A DNA stretch of 64,000 nucleotides from Chamaea fasciata (taxonomy: Eukaryota > Chordata > Aves > Passeriformes > Sylviidae), in contig JARCOQ010000099.1 of the NCBI GenBank assembly GCA_029207755.1, positions 1 to 64,000 of the forward strand, in the 5' to 3' direction. Below, piece by piece: positions 52,401-63,699 of this stretch. Under the pieces are notes generated by a model. It saw only the letters and a list, made by a program, of their open reading frames with translations. It was not told the origin of the DNA and did not search any database. Each line of letters opens with the position of its first letter. Positions within the stretch are counted from its first letter, which is position 1. The translations under genes were made by a program, and so were the position numbers.

Positions 52401-55400
52401 GCCTCCTACAAACTGACATCAGGCACCTGGGCAGCTGACTTTACTTTCCTCATGAAACATGCCATCATTTGTGCCCAACTCCCTCTGCCGGGCACCTGGC
52501 CTCAACCACCTACAATCCCGAACGGAACAGGATTTCTTCCAGATACAAGCTGCCAGAAACTTGAAGCCTGGCTTCCCTCGGAGGGCCAAAGGACTCCCAC
52601 AAACTGACATCAGGCACCTGGGCAGCAGACTTTACTTACCCCTGGAAACAGGCCATCCTTTGTGCCCAACTCCCTCTGCCGGGCACCTGGCCGCGGCCAC
52701 CTACAATCCCGAACGGAACAGCATTTCTTCCAGATGCAAGCTGCCACAAACTGGAAGCCTGGCTTCCCTTGGAGGGCCAAAGGCCTCCTACAAACTGACA
52801 TCAGGCACTTGGGCAGCTGACGTTACTTACCCCTGGAAACAGCCCATCCTTTGTGTTCTAATCCCTCTGCCGGGCACCCAGCTCCGACCACCTACAATCC
52901 TGAACGGAACAGGATTTCTTCCAGATGCAAGCTGCCACAAGCTGGAAACGTGGCTTCACTTGGAGGGCCAAAGGCCTCCTACAAACTGACATCAGGCACT
53001 TGGGCAGCTGACTTTACTTACCCCTGGAAACAGGACATCCTTTGTGCCCAACTCCCTCTGCCGGGCACCAGGCCTCGGCCACCTACAATCCCGAACGGAA
53101 CAGGATTTCTTCCAGAGGCAAGCTGCCTTAATCAGGAAGACTAGCTTCCCTTGGAGGGCCAAAGGCCTCCTACAAACTGACATCAGGCACCTGGGCAGCT
53201 GACTTTATTTACCCCTGGAAACAGGCCATTTTTTGTGCCCAACTCCTTCTGCCGGGCACCAGGACTCGCCCACCTACAATCTTGAACGGAACAGGATTTC
53301 TTCCAGATGCAAGCTGCCACAAGCAGGAAGCCTGGCTTCCCATGGAGGGCCAAAGGCCTCCTACAAACTGACATCAGGCACCTGGGCAGCTGACTTTACT
53401 TACCCCTGGAAACAGCCCATCCTTTGTGCCCAACTCCCTCTGCCGGGCACCAGGCCTCGTCCACCTACAATCCCGAACGGAACAGGATTTCTTCCAGATG
53501 CAAGCTGCCACAAACTGGAAGCCTGGCATCCCATGGAGGGCCAAAGGCCTCCTACAAACTGACATCAGGCACCTGGGCAGCTGACTTTACTTACCCCTGG
53601 AAACCGGCCATTATTTGTGCTCAACTCCCTCTGCCGGGCACCAGGCCTTGGCCCCCTACAATCCCGAACGGAACAGGAGTTCTTCCAGATGCAAGCTGCC
53701 ACAAGCAGGAAACCTGGCTTCCCATGGAGGGCCAAAGGCCTCCTACAAACTGACATCAGGCACCTGGGCAGCTGACTTTACTTTCCTCATGAAACAGGCC
53801 ATCATTTGTGCCCAACTCCGTCTGCCGGGCACCTGGCCTCGGCCACCTACAATCCCGAACTTAACAGGATTTCTTCCAGATACAAGCTGCCACAAACTTG
53901 AAGCCTGGCTTACCTTGGAGGGCCAAAGGACTCCTACAAACTGACATCAGGCACGTTGGCAGCTGACTTTACTTACCCCTGGAAACAGGCCATCCTTTGT
54001 GCCCAACTCCCTCTGCCGGGCATTTGGCCTCGGCCACCTATAATCCCGAACGGAACCGGAGTTCTTCCAGATGCAAGCTGCCACAAGCTGGAAACGTGGC
54101 TTCACTTGGAGGGCCAAAGGCCGCCTACAAACTGACATCAGGCACCTGGCTAGCTGACTTTACTTACCCCTGGAAACAGGCCATCATTTGTGCCCAACTC
54201 CCTCTGCCGGGCACCTGGCCTCAGCCACCTACAATCCCGAACGGAACAGGATTTCTTCCAGATTCAAGCTGCCACAAGCTGAAAGACTGGTTTCCCATGG
54301 AGGACCAAAGGCCTCCTACAAACTGACATCAGGCACCTAAGCAGCTGACTTTACTTACCCCTGGATACAGGCCATCCTTTGTGCCCAACTTCCTCTGCCG
54401 GGCACCAGGCCTCGGCCACCTGCAATCCCGAACAGATCAGGATTACGTCCCGATGCAAGCTGCCACAAGCTGGAAGCCTGGCTTTCCATGGAGGACCAAT
54501 AGCCACCTGCAAACTGACATCAGGCACCTGGGCAGCTGACTTTACTTACCCCTGGAAACAGCCCATCCTTTGTGTCCAACTCCCTCATCCGGGCACCCAC
54601 CTCCGGCCACCTACAATCCCGAACGGAACAGGATTTCTTCCAGATGCAAGCTGCCTGAAGCAGGAAGCCTAGCTTCCCATGGAGGGCCAAAGGCCTCCTA
54701 AAAACTGACATCAGGCACCTGGGCTGCTGACTTTACTTTCCTAAAGAAACATGACATTATTTGTGCCCAACTCTCTCAGCCGGGCAACTGGGCTCGGCCA
54801 CCTACAATCCCGAACGGAACAGGATTTCTTCCGGATGCAAGCTGCCTTGAACAGGAAGACTTGCTTCCCTTGGAAGGCCAAAGGCCTCCTACAAACTGAC
54901 ATCAGGCACCTGGGCAGCTGACTTTACTTACCCCTGGAATCAGGCCATCCTTTGTGCGCAACTCCCTCTGCCGGGCACCAGGCCTTGGCCACCTACAATC
55001 CCGAACGGAACAGGAGTTCTTCCAGATGCAAGCTGCCACAAGCTGGAAGCGTGGCTTTCCATGGAGGACCAAAGGCCTCCTACAAACTGACATCAGGCAT
55101 TTGGGCAGCTGACTTTACTTTCCTCATGAAACAGGCCATCATTTGTGCCCAACTCCCTCTGCTGGGCACCTGGCCTCGGCCACCTACAATCCCGAACGGA
55201 ACAGGATTTCTTCCAGATGCAAGCTGCCACAAGCTGAAAGACTGGTTTCCCATGGAGGACCAAAGGCCTCCTACAAACTGACATCAGGCACCTAAGCAGC
55301 TGACTTTACTTACCCCTGGATACAGGCCATCCTTTGTGCCCAACTTCCTCTGCCGGGCACCAGGCCTCGGCCACCTGCAATCCCGAACAGATCAGGATTA

Positions 55401-56554
55401 CTTCCCGATGCAAGCTGCCACAAGCTGGAAGCCTGGCTTTCCATGGAGGACCAATAGCCACCTGCAAACTGACATCAGGCACCTGGGCAGCTGACTTTAC
55501 TTACCGCTGGAAACAGCCCATCCTTTGTGTCCAACTCCCTCATCCGGGCACCCACCTCCGGCCACCTACAATCCCGAACGGAACAGGATTTCTTCCAGAT
55601 GCAAGCTGCCTCAAGCAGGAAGCCTGGCTTCCCATGCAGGGCCAAAGGCCTCCTAAAAACTGACATCAGGCACCTGGGCAGCTGACTTTACTTATCCCTG
55701 GAAACAGGACATCCTTTGAGCCCAACTCCCTCTGCCGGTCAGCTGGCCTCGGCCACCTACAATCCCGAACGGAACCGGAGTTCTTCCAGATGCAAGCTGC
55801 CACAAGCTGGAAATGTGGCTTGACTTGGAGGGCCAAAGGCCTCCTACAAACTGACATCAGGCACCTGGGCAGCTGACTTTACTTACCCCTGGAAACAGCC
55901 CATCAGTAGTGCTCAACTCCTTCGGCCGGGCACCAGGCCTTGGCCACCTACAATCCCGAACGGAACAGCATTTCTTCCAGATGCAAGCTGCCACAAGCTG
56001 GAAGCATGACTTCGCATAGAGGACCAAAGGCCTCCTACAAACTGACATCATGCACCTGGGCAGCTGACTTTACTTTCCTCATGAAACAGGCCATCATTTG
56101 TGCCCAACTCCCTCTGCCGGGCACCAGACCTCGGCCACCTACAATCCCGAACGGAACAGCATTTCTTCCAGATGCAAGCTGCCACAAGCAGGAAGCCTGG
56201 CTTCTCTTGGAGGGCCAAAGGCCTCCTACAAACTGACATCAGGCACCAGGGATGCTGACTTTACTTACCCCTGGAAACAGCCCATCCTTTGTGCCCAACT
56301 CCCTCAGCCCGGCACCTGGCCTCGGCCACCTACAATCGCGAACGGAACAGGATTTCTTCCCGATGCAAGCTGCCACTAGCTGGAAGCCTGGCTTCCCATG
56401 GAGGACCAAAGGCCTCCTACAAACTGACATCAGGCACTTGGGCAGCTGACTTTACTTTCCTCATGAAACAGGCTATCATTTGTGCCCAACTCCCCTGCCG
56501 GGCACCTGGCCTCGGCCACCTACAATCCCAAACGGAACAGGATTTCTTCCAGAT
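43441..56554 (+). repeat. ~13.18-kb tandem duplication, copy 2
   Basis: Follows copy 1 without a gap and repeats every monomer in order, including rare marks such as cccttaaaggggcc (37105 and 50285), the ctaaagaaacatgac monomer (41531 and 54711), and the ttcgcatagagg variant (42832 and 56012). Homology ends at about 56554, where this copy reads cagattcaagctgcc and copy 1 reads cagatgcaagctgcctc. Confidence 0.92.
54711..54901 (+). repeat. Divergent monomer subtype, fifth
   Basis: Partner of the fourth copy in the 13-kb duplication, with the same private marks. Confidence 0.85.
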
Positions 56555-57383
56555 TCAAGCTGCCACAAGCTGGAAGCCTGGCTTCCCTTGGAGGGCCAAA
56601 GGCCTCCTACAAACTGACATCAGGCACCTGGGCAGCTGACTTTACTTACCCCTGGAAACAGGCCATCCTTTGTGCCCAACTCCCTCTGCCGGGCTCCTGG
56701 CCACGACCACTTACAATCCCGAACGGAACAGGATTTCTTCCCGATGCAAGCTGCCACTAGCTGGAAGCCTGGCTTCCATGGAGGACCAAAGGCCTCCTAC
56801 AAACTGACATCAGGCACTTGGGCAGCTGACTTTACTTTCCTCATGAAACAGGCCATCATTTGTGCCTACCTCCCTCTGCTGGGAACCTGGCTTTGGCCAC
56901 CTACAATCCCGAATGGAACAGGATTTCTTCCAGATGGAAGCTGCCACAAAGTGCCAGCCTGGCTTCCCTTGGAGGGCCAAAGGCCTCCTACAAACTGACA
57001 TCAGGCACCTGGGCAGCTGACTTTACTTACCCCTGGAAACAGCCCATCCTTTGTGTTCAACTCCCTCCGCCAGGCACCCAGCTCCGACCACCTACAACCC
57101 CGAACGGAACAGGATTTCTTCCAGATACAAGCAGCCACAAGCTGGAAACGTGGCTTCACTTGGAGGGCCAAAGGCCTCCTACAAACAGACATCAGGCACC
57201 TGGGCAGCTGACTTTACTTACCCCTGGAAACAGCCCATCCTTTTTGTTCAAACTCCCTCAGCCAGGCACCCAGCTCCGACCACCTACAATCCCGAACAAA
57301 ACAGGAGATCTTCCAGATGCAAGCTGCCACAAGCTGGAAACGTGGCTTCACTTGGAGGGCCAAAGGCCTCCTACAAACTGACA

Positions 57384-58540
57384 TCAGGCACTTGGGCAGC
57401 TGACTTTACTTACCCCTGGAAACAGGACATCCTTTGTGCCCAACTCCCTCTGCCGGGCACCAGGCCTCGGCCACCTACAATCCCGAACGGAACAGGATTT
57501 CTTCCCGATGCAAGCTGCCTTGAACATAAAGACTAGCTTCCCTTGGAGGGCCAAAGGCCTCCTACAAACTGACATCAGGCACCAGGGCAGCTGACTTTAT
57601 TTACCCTAGGAAACAGGCCATCCTTTGTGCCCAACTCCCTCTGCCGGGCACCAGGACTCGCCCACCTACAATCTTGAACGTAACAGGATTTCTTCCAGAT
57701 GCAAGCTGCCACAAGCAGGAAGCCTGGCTTCCCATGGAGGGCCAAAGGCCGCCTACAAACTGACATCAGGCACCTGGGCAGCTGACTTTACTTACCCCTG
57801 GAAACAGGACATCCTTTGTGCCCAACTCCCTCTGCCTGGCACCAGGCCTCGGCCACCTACAATCCCGAACGGAACAGGATTTCTTCCAGATGCATGCTGC
57901 CACTAGCTGGAAGCTTGGCTTCCCATGGAGGACCAAAGGCCTCCTACAAACTGACATCAGGCACTTGGGCAGCTGACTTTACTTTCCTCATGAAACAGGC
58001 CATCATTTGTGCTCAACTCCCTCTGCCGGGCACCAGGCCTTGGCCCACTGCAATCCCGAACGGAACACGAGTTCTTCCAGATACAAGCTGCCACAAGCTG
58101 GAAACGTGGCTTCACTTGGAGGGCCAAAGGCCTCCTATAAACTGACATCAGGCACCTGGGCAGCTGACTTTACTTACCCCTGGAAACAGCCCATCCTTTG
58201 TGTACAACTCCCTCAGCCAGGCACCCAGCTCCGACCACCTACAATCCCGAACGGAACAGGAGATCTTCCAGATGCAAGCTGCCACAAGCTGGAAACGTGG
58301 CTTCACTTGGAGGGCCAAAGGCCTCCTACAAACTGACATCAGGCACTTGGGCAGCTGACTTTACTTACCCCTGGAAACAGGACATCCTTTGTGCCAACTC
58401 CCTCAGCCGGGCACCCTGCTCCGGCCACCTACACTCCCGAACGGAACAGGATTTCTTCCAGATGCAAGCTGCCTTAAACAGGAAGACTAGCTTCCATTGG
58501 AGGGCCAAAGGCCTCCTACAAACTGACATCAGGCACCTGG
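57384..58540 (+). repeat. Six-monomer block copied from the 51-kb series
   Basis: Matches 51082-52238 (and so 37902-39058) at an offset of 6302 bp, about 33 monomers. Shared marks include accagggcagctgactttat, actcgcccacc followed by cttgaacgtaac, gatgcatgctgccac and cccactgcaatcccgaac. One c is lost at 58394-58395 relative to the other copies. Confidence 0.8.
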
Positions 58541-59107
58541 GCAGCTGACTTTATTTACCCCTGGAAACAGGCCATCCTTTGTGCCCAACTCCCTCTGCCG
58601 GGCACCTGGCCGCGGCCACCTACAATCCCGAACGGAACAGGATTTCTTCCCGATGCAAGCTGCCACTAGCTGGAAGCCTGGCTTCCCATGGAGGACCAAA
58701 GGCCTCCTACAAACTGACATCAGGCACTTGGGCAGCTGACTTTACTTTCCTCATGAAACAGGCCATCATTTGTGCCTACCTCCCCCTGCTGGAACCTGGC
58801 CTCGGCCACCTACAATCCCGAACGGAACAGGATTTCTTCCAGATGCAAGCTGCCACAAACTGGAAACGTGGCTTCACTTGGAGGGCCAAAGGCCTCCTAC
58901 AAACTGACATCAGGCACCTGGGCAGCTGACTTTATTTACCCCTGGAAACAGGCCATTTTTTGTGCCCAACTCCTTCTGCCGGGCACCAGGACTCGCCCAC
59001 CTACAATCCCGAACGGAACAGATTTCTTCCAGATGCAAGCTGCCACAAGCAGGAAGCCTGGCTTCCCATGGAGGGCCAAAGGCCTCCTACAAACTGACAT
59101 CAGGCAC

Positions 59108-59895
59108 TTGGGCAGCTGACTTTACTTACCCCTGGAAACAGCCCATTTTTTGTGTCCAACACCCTCAGCCAGGCACCAGCTCCGGCCACCTACAATCCCG
59201 AACGGAACAGGATTTCTTCCAGATGCAAGCTGCCACAAGCTGGAAACGTGTCTTCACTTGGAGGGCCAAAGGCCTCCTACAAACTGACATCAGGCACCTG
59301 GGCAGCTGACTTTACTTACCCCTGGAAACAGGACATCCTTTGTGTCCAACTCCCTCAGCCAGGCACCCAGCTCCGGCCACCTACAATCCTGAACGGAACA
59401 GGATTTCTTCCAGATGCAAACTGCCACAAGCAGGAAGCCTGGCTTCCCATGGAGGGCCAAAGGCCTCCTACAAACTGACATCAGGCACTTGGGCAGCTGA
59501 CTTTACTTACCCCTGGAAACAGGACATCCTTTGTGCCCAAATCCCTCTGCCGGGCACCTGGCCTCGGCCACCTACAATCCCGAACGGAACAGGATTTCTT
59601 CCAGATGCAAGCTGGCACAAACTGGAAGACTAGCTTCCCTTGGAGGGCCAAAGGCCTCCTACAAACTGACATCAGGCACCTGGACAGCTGACTTTACTTA
59701 CCCCGGGAAACAGGCCATCATTTGTGTCCAACCCCCTCAGCCGGGCACCCAGCTCTGGACTCCTACAATCCCGTACAAAACAGGATTTCTTCCAGATGCA
59801 AGCTGCCACAAGCAGGAAGCCTGGCTTCCCATGGAGGGCCAAAGGCCTCCTACATACTGACATCAGGCACGTGGGCAGCTGACTTTACTTACCCC
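59108..59895 (+). repeat. Four-monomer block, copy 1 of a 1909-bp spaced pair
   Basis: Matches 61017-61805 at about 1909 bp (10 monomers). Shared marks are cccattttttgtgtccaac, aatcctgaacgg, gatgcaaactgcc and acatactgacatc. This copy has lost one c at 59176-59177 and reads cgtgtcttcac and gctggcacaaac, where the second copy keeps the common forms. Confidence 0.8.
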
Positions 59896-61016
59896 TGGAA
59901 ACAGGCCATCCTTTGTGCCAACTCCCTCTGTCGGGCCCACAGGCTTTGGCCACCAACAATCCGGAACGGAACAGGAGTTCTTCCAGATGCAAGCTGCCAC
60001 AAGCTGGAAACCTGGCTTCCCATGGAGGGCCAAAGGCCTCCTACAAACTTACATCAGGCACCAGGGCAGCTGACTTTACTTTCCTCATGAAACATGCCAT
60101 CATTTGTGCCCAACTCCCTCTGCCGGGCACCTGGCCTCGGCCACCTACAATCCCGAACGGAACAGGATTTCTTCCAGATACAAGCTGCCAGAAACTTGAA
60201 GCCTGGGCTTCCCTTTGAGGGCCAAAGGACTCCTACAAACTGACATCAGGCACGTGGGCAGCAGACTTTACTTACCCTGGAAACAGGCCATCCTTTGTGC
60301 CCAACTCCCTCTGCCGGGCACCTGGCAGCGGCCACCTACAATCCCGAACGGAACAGGATTTCTCCCCGATGCAAGCTGCCACTAGCTGAAGCCTGGCTTC
60401 CCATGGAGGACCAAAGGCCTCCTACAAACTGACATCAGGCACTTGGGCAGCTGACTTTTCTTTCCTCATGAAACAGGCCATCATTTGTGCCTACCTCCCT
60501 CTGCTGGGAACCTGGCCTCGGCCACCTACAATCCCGAACGGAAGAGGATTTCTTCCAGATGCAAGCTGCCACAAACTGGAAGCCTGGCTTCCCTTGGAGG
60601 GCCAAAGGCCTCCTACAAACTGACATCAGGCACCTGGGCAGCTGACTTTACTTACCCCTGGAAACAGGACATCCTTTGTGCCCAACACCCTCTGCCGGGC
60701 ACCAGGCCTCGGCCACCTACAATCCCGAACGGAACAGGATTTCTTCCAGATGCATGCTGCCACAAGCTGGAAGCGTGGCTTTCCATGGAGGACCAAAGGC
60801 CTCCTACAAACTGACATCAGGCACCTGGGCAGCTGACTTTACTTTCCTCATGAAACAGGCCATCCTTTGTGCCCAACTCCCTCTGCTGGGCACCTGGCCT
60901 CGGCCTCCTACAATCCAGAACGAAACAGGATTTCTTCCAGATGCAAGCTGCCACAAACTGGAAGCCTGGCTTCCCATGGAGGGCCAAAGGCCTCCTACAA
61001 ACTGACATCAGGCATC

Positions 61017-61805
61017 TGGGCAGCTGACTTTACTTACCCCTGGAAACAGCCCATTTTTTGTGTCCAACACCCTCAGCCAGGCACCCAGCTCCGGCCACCT
61101 ACAATCCCGAACGGAACAGGATTTCTTCCAGATGCAAGCTGCCACAAGCTGGAAACGTGGCTTCACTTGGAGGGCCAAAGGCCTCCTACAAACTGACATC
61201 AGGCACCTGGGCAGCTGACTTTACTTACCCCTGGAAACAGGACATCCTTTGTGTCCAACTCCCTCAGCCAGGCACCCAGCTCCGGCCACCTACAATCCTG
61301 AACGGAACAGGATTTCTTCCAGATGCAAACTGCCACAAGCAGGAAGCCTGGCTTCCCATGGAGGGCCAAAGGCCTCCTACAAACTGACATCAGGCACTTG
61401 GGCAGCTGACTTTACTTACCCCTGGAAACAGGACATCCTTTGTGCCCAAATCCCTCTGCCGGGCACCTGGCCTCGGCCACCTACAATCCCGAACGGAACA
61501 GGATTTCTTCCAGATGCAAGCTGCCACAAACTGGAAGACTAGCTTCCCTTGGAGGGCCAAAGGCCTCCTACAAACTGACATCAGGAACCTGGACAGCTGA
61601 CTTTACTTACCCCTGGAAACAGGCCATCATTTGTGTCCAACCCCCTCAGCCGGGCACCCAGCTCTGGACTCCTACAATCCCGTACAAAACAGGATTTCTT
61701 CCAGATGCAAGCTGCCACAAGCAGGAAGCCTGGCTTCCCATGGAGGGCCAAAGGCCTCCTACATACTGACATCAGGCACGTGGGCAGCTGACTTTACTTA
61801 TCCAT
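61017..61805 (+). repeat. Four-monomer block, copy 2 of the 1909-bp spaced pair
   Basis: Partner of 59108-59895. Homology ends inside a monomer near 61805, where this copy changes to the tatccatctaaacagg type and the first copy stays ttacccctggaaacagg. Confidence 0.8.
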
Positions 61806-63699
61806 CTAAACAGGACATCGTTTGTGCCCAACTCCCTCTGCCGGGCACCTGGCCTCGGCCACCTACAATCCCGAACGGAACAGCATTTCTTCCAGATGCA
61901 AGCTGCCACAAGCTGGAAGACTAGCTTCCATTGGAGGGCCAAAGGCCTCCTACAAACTGACATCAGGCACCTGGGCAGCTGACTTTACTTACCCCTGGAA
62001 ACAGGCCATCCTTTGTGCCCAACTCCCTCAGCTGGGCACCCAGCTCCGGCCACCTACAATCCCGAACGGAACAGGATTTCTTCCAGATGCAAGCTGCCTT
62101 GAACATAAAGTCTAGCTTCCCTTGGAGAGCCAAAGACCTCCTACAAACTGACATCAGGCACTTGGGCAGCTGACTTTACTTACCCCTGGAAACAGTCCAT
62201 CATTTGTGCCCAACTCCCTCTGCTGGGCACCAGGCCTTGGCCACCTACAATCCCGAACGGAACAGGATTTCTTCCCGATGCAAGCTGCCACAAGCAGGGA
62301 GCCTGGCTTCCCATGGAGGGCCAAAGGCCTCCTACAAACTGACATCAGGCACCTGGGCAGCTGACTTTACTTACCCCTGGAAACAGGACATCCTTTGTGT
62401 CCAACCCCCTCAGCCAGGCACCCAGCTCCGGCCACCTACAATCCCGAACGGAACAGGATTTCTTCCCGATGCAAACTGCGACAAGCAGGAAGCCTGGCTT
62501 CCCATGGAGGGCCAAAGGCCTCCTACAAACTGACATCAGGCACCTGGGCAGCTGACTTTACTTACCCCTGGAAACAGGACATCCTTTGTGCCCAACTCCT
62601 TCAGCCGGGCACCTGGCCTCGGCCACCTACAATCCCGAACGGAACAGCATTTCTTCCAGATGCAAGCTGCCACAAGCTGGAAGAATGGCTTCCCTTGGAG
62701 AGCCAAAGGCCTCCTACAAACTGACATCAGGCACCTGGGCAGCTGACTTTACTTACCCCTGGAAACAGGACATCCTTTGTGCCCAACTCCCTCAGCCCGG
62801 CAACTGGCCTCGGTCACCTACAATCCCGAACGTTACAGCATTTCTTCCAGATGCAAGCTGCCACAAGCTGGAAGCCTGGCTTCCCATGGAGGGCCAAAGG
62901 CCTCCTAGAAACTGACATCAGGCACCTGGGCAGCTGACTTTACTTACCCCTGGAAACTGGCCATCGTTTGTGCCCAACTCCCTCTGCCGGGCACCTGGCC
63001 TCGGCCACCTACAATCCCGAACGGAACAGGATTTCTTCCAGATGCAAGCTGCCACAAACTGGAAGACTAGCTTCCCTTGGAGGGCCAAAGGCCTCCTACA
63101 AACTGACATCAGGCACGTGGGCAGCTGACTTTACTTACCCCTGGAAACAGGCCATCCTTTGTGCCCAACTCCCTCTGTCGGGCCCACAGCTTTGGCCACC
63201 TACAATCCGGAACGGAACAGGAGTTCTTCCAGATGCAAGCTGCCACAACCTGGAAACCTGGCTTCCCATGGAGGGCCAAAGGCCTCCTACAAACTGACAT
63301 CAGGCACCTGGGCAGCTGACTTTACTTTCCTCATGAAACAGGCCATCATTTGTGCCTAACTCCCTCAGCCGGGAACCTGGCCTCGGCCACCTACAATCCC
63401 GAACGGAACAGGATTTCTTCCAGATGCAAACTGCCACAAGCAGGAAGCCTGGCTTCCCATGGAGGGCCAAAGGCCTCCTACAAACTGACATCAGGCACCT
63501 GGGCAGCTGACTTTACTTACCCCTGGAAACAGGACATCCTTTGTGCCCAACTCCCTCTGCCGGGCACCTGGCCTCGGCCACCTACAATCCCGAACGGAAC
63601 AGCATTTCTTCCAGATGCAAGCTGCCACAAGCTGGAAGAATGGCTTCCCTTGGAGGGCCAAAGGCCTCCTACAAACTGACATCAGGCACCTGGGCAGCT

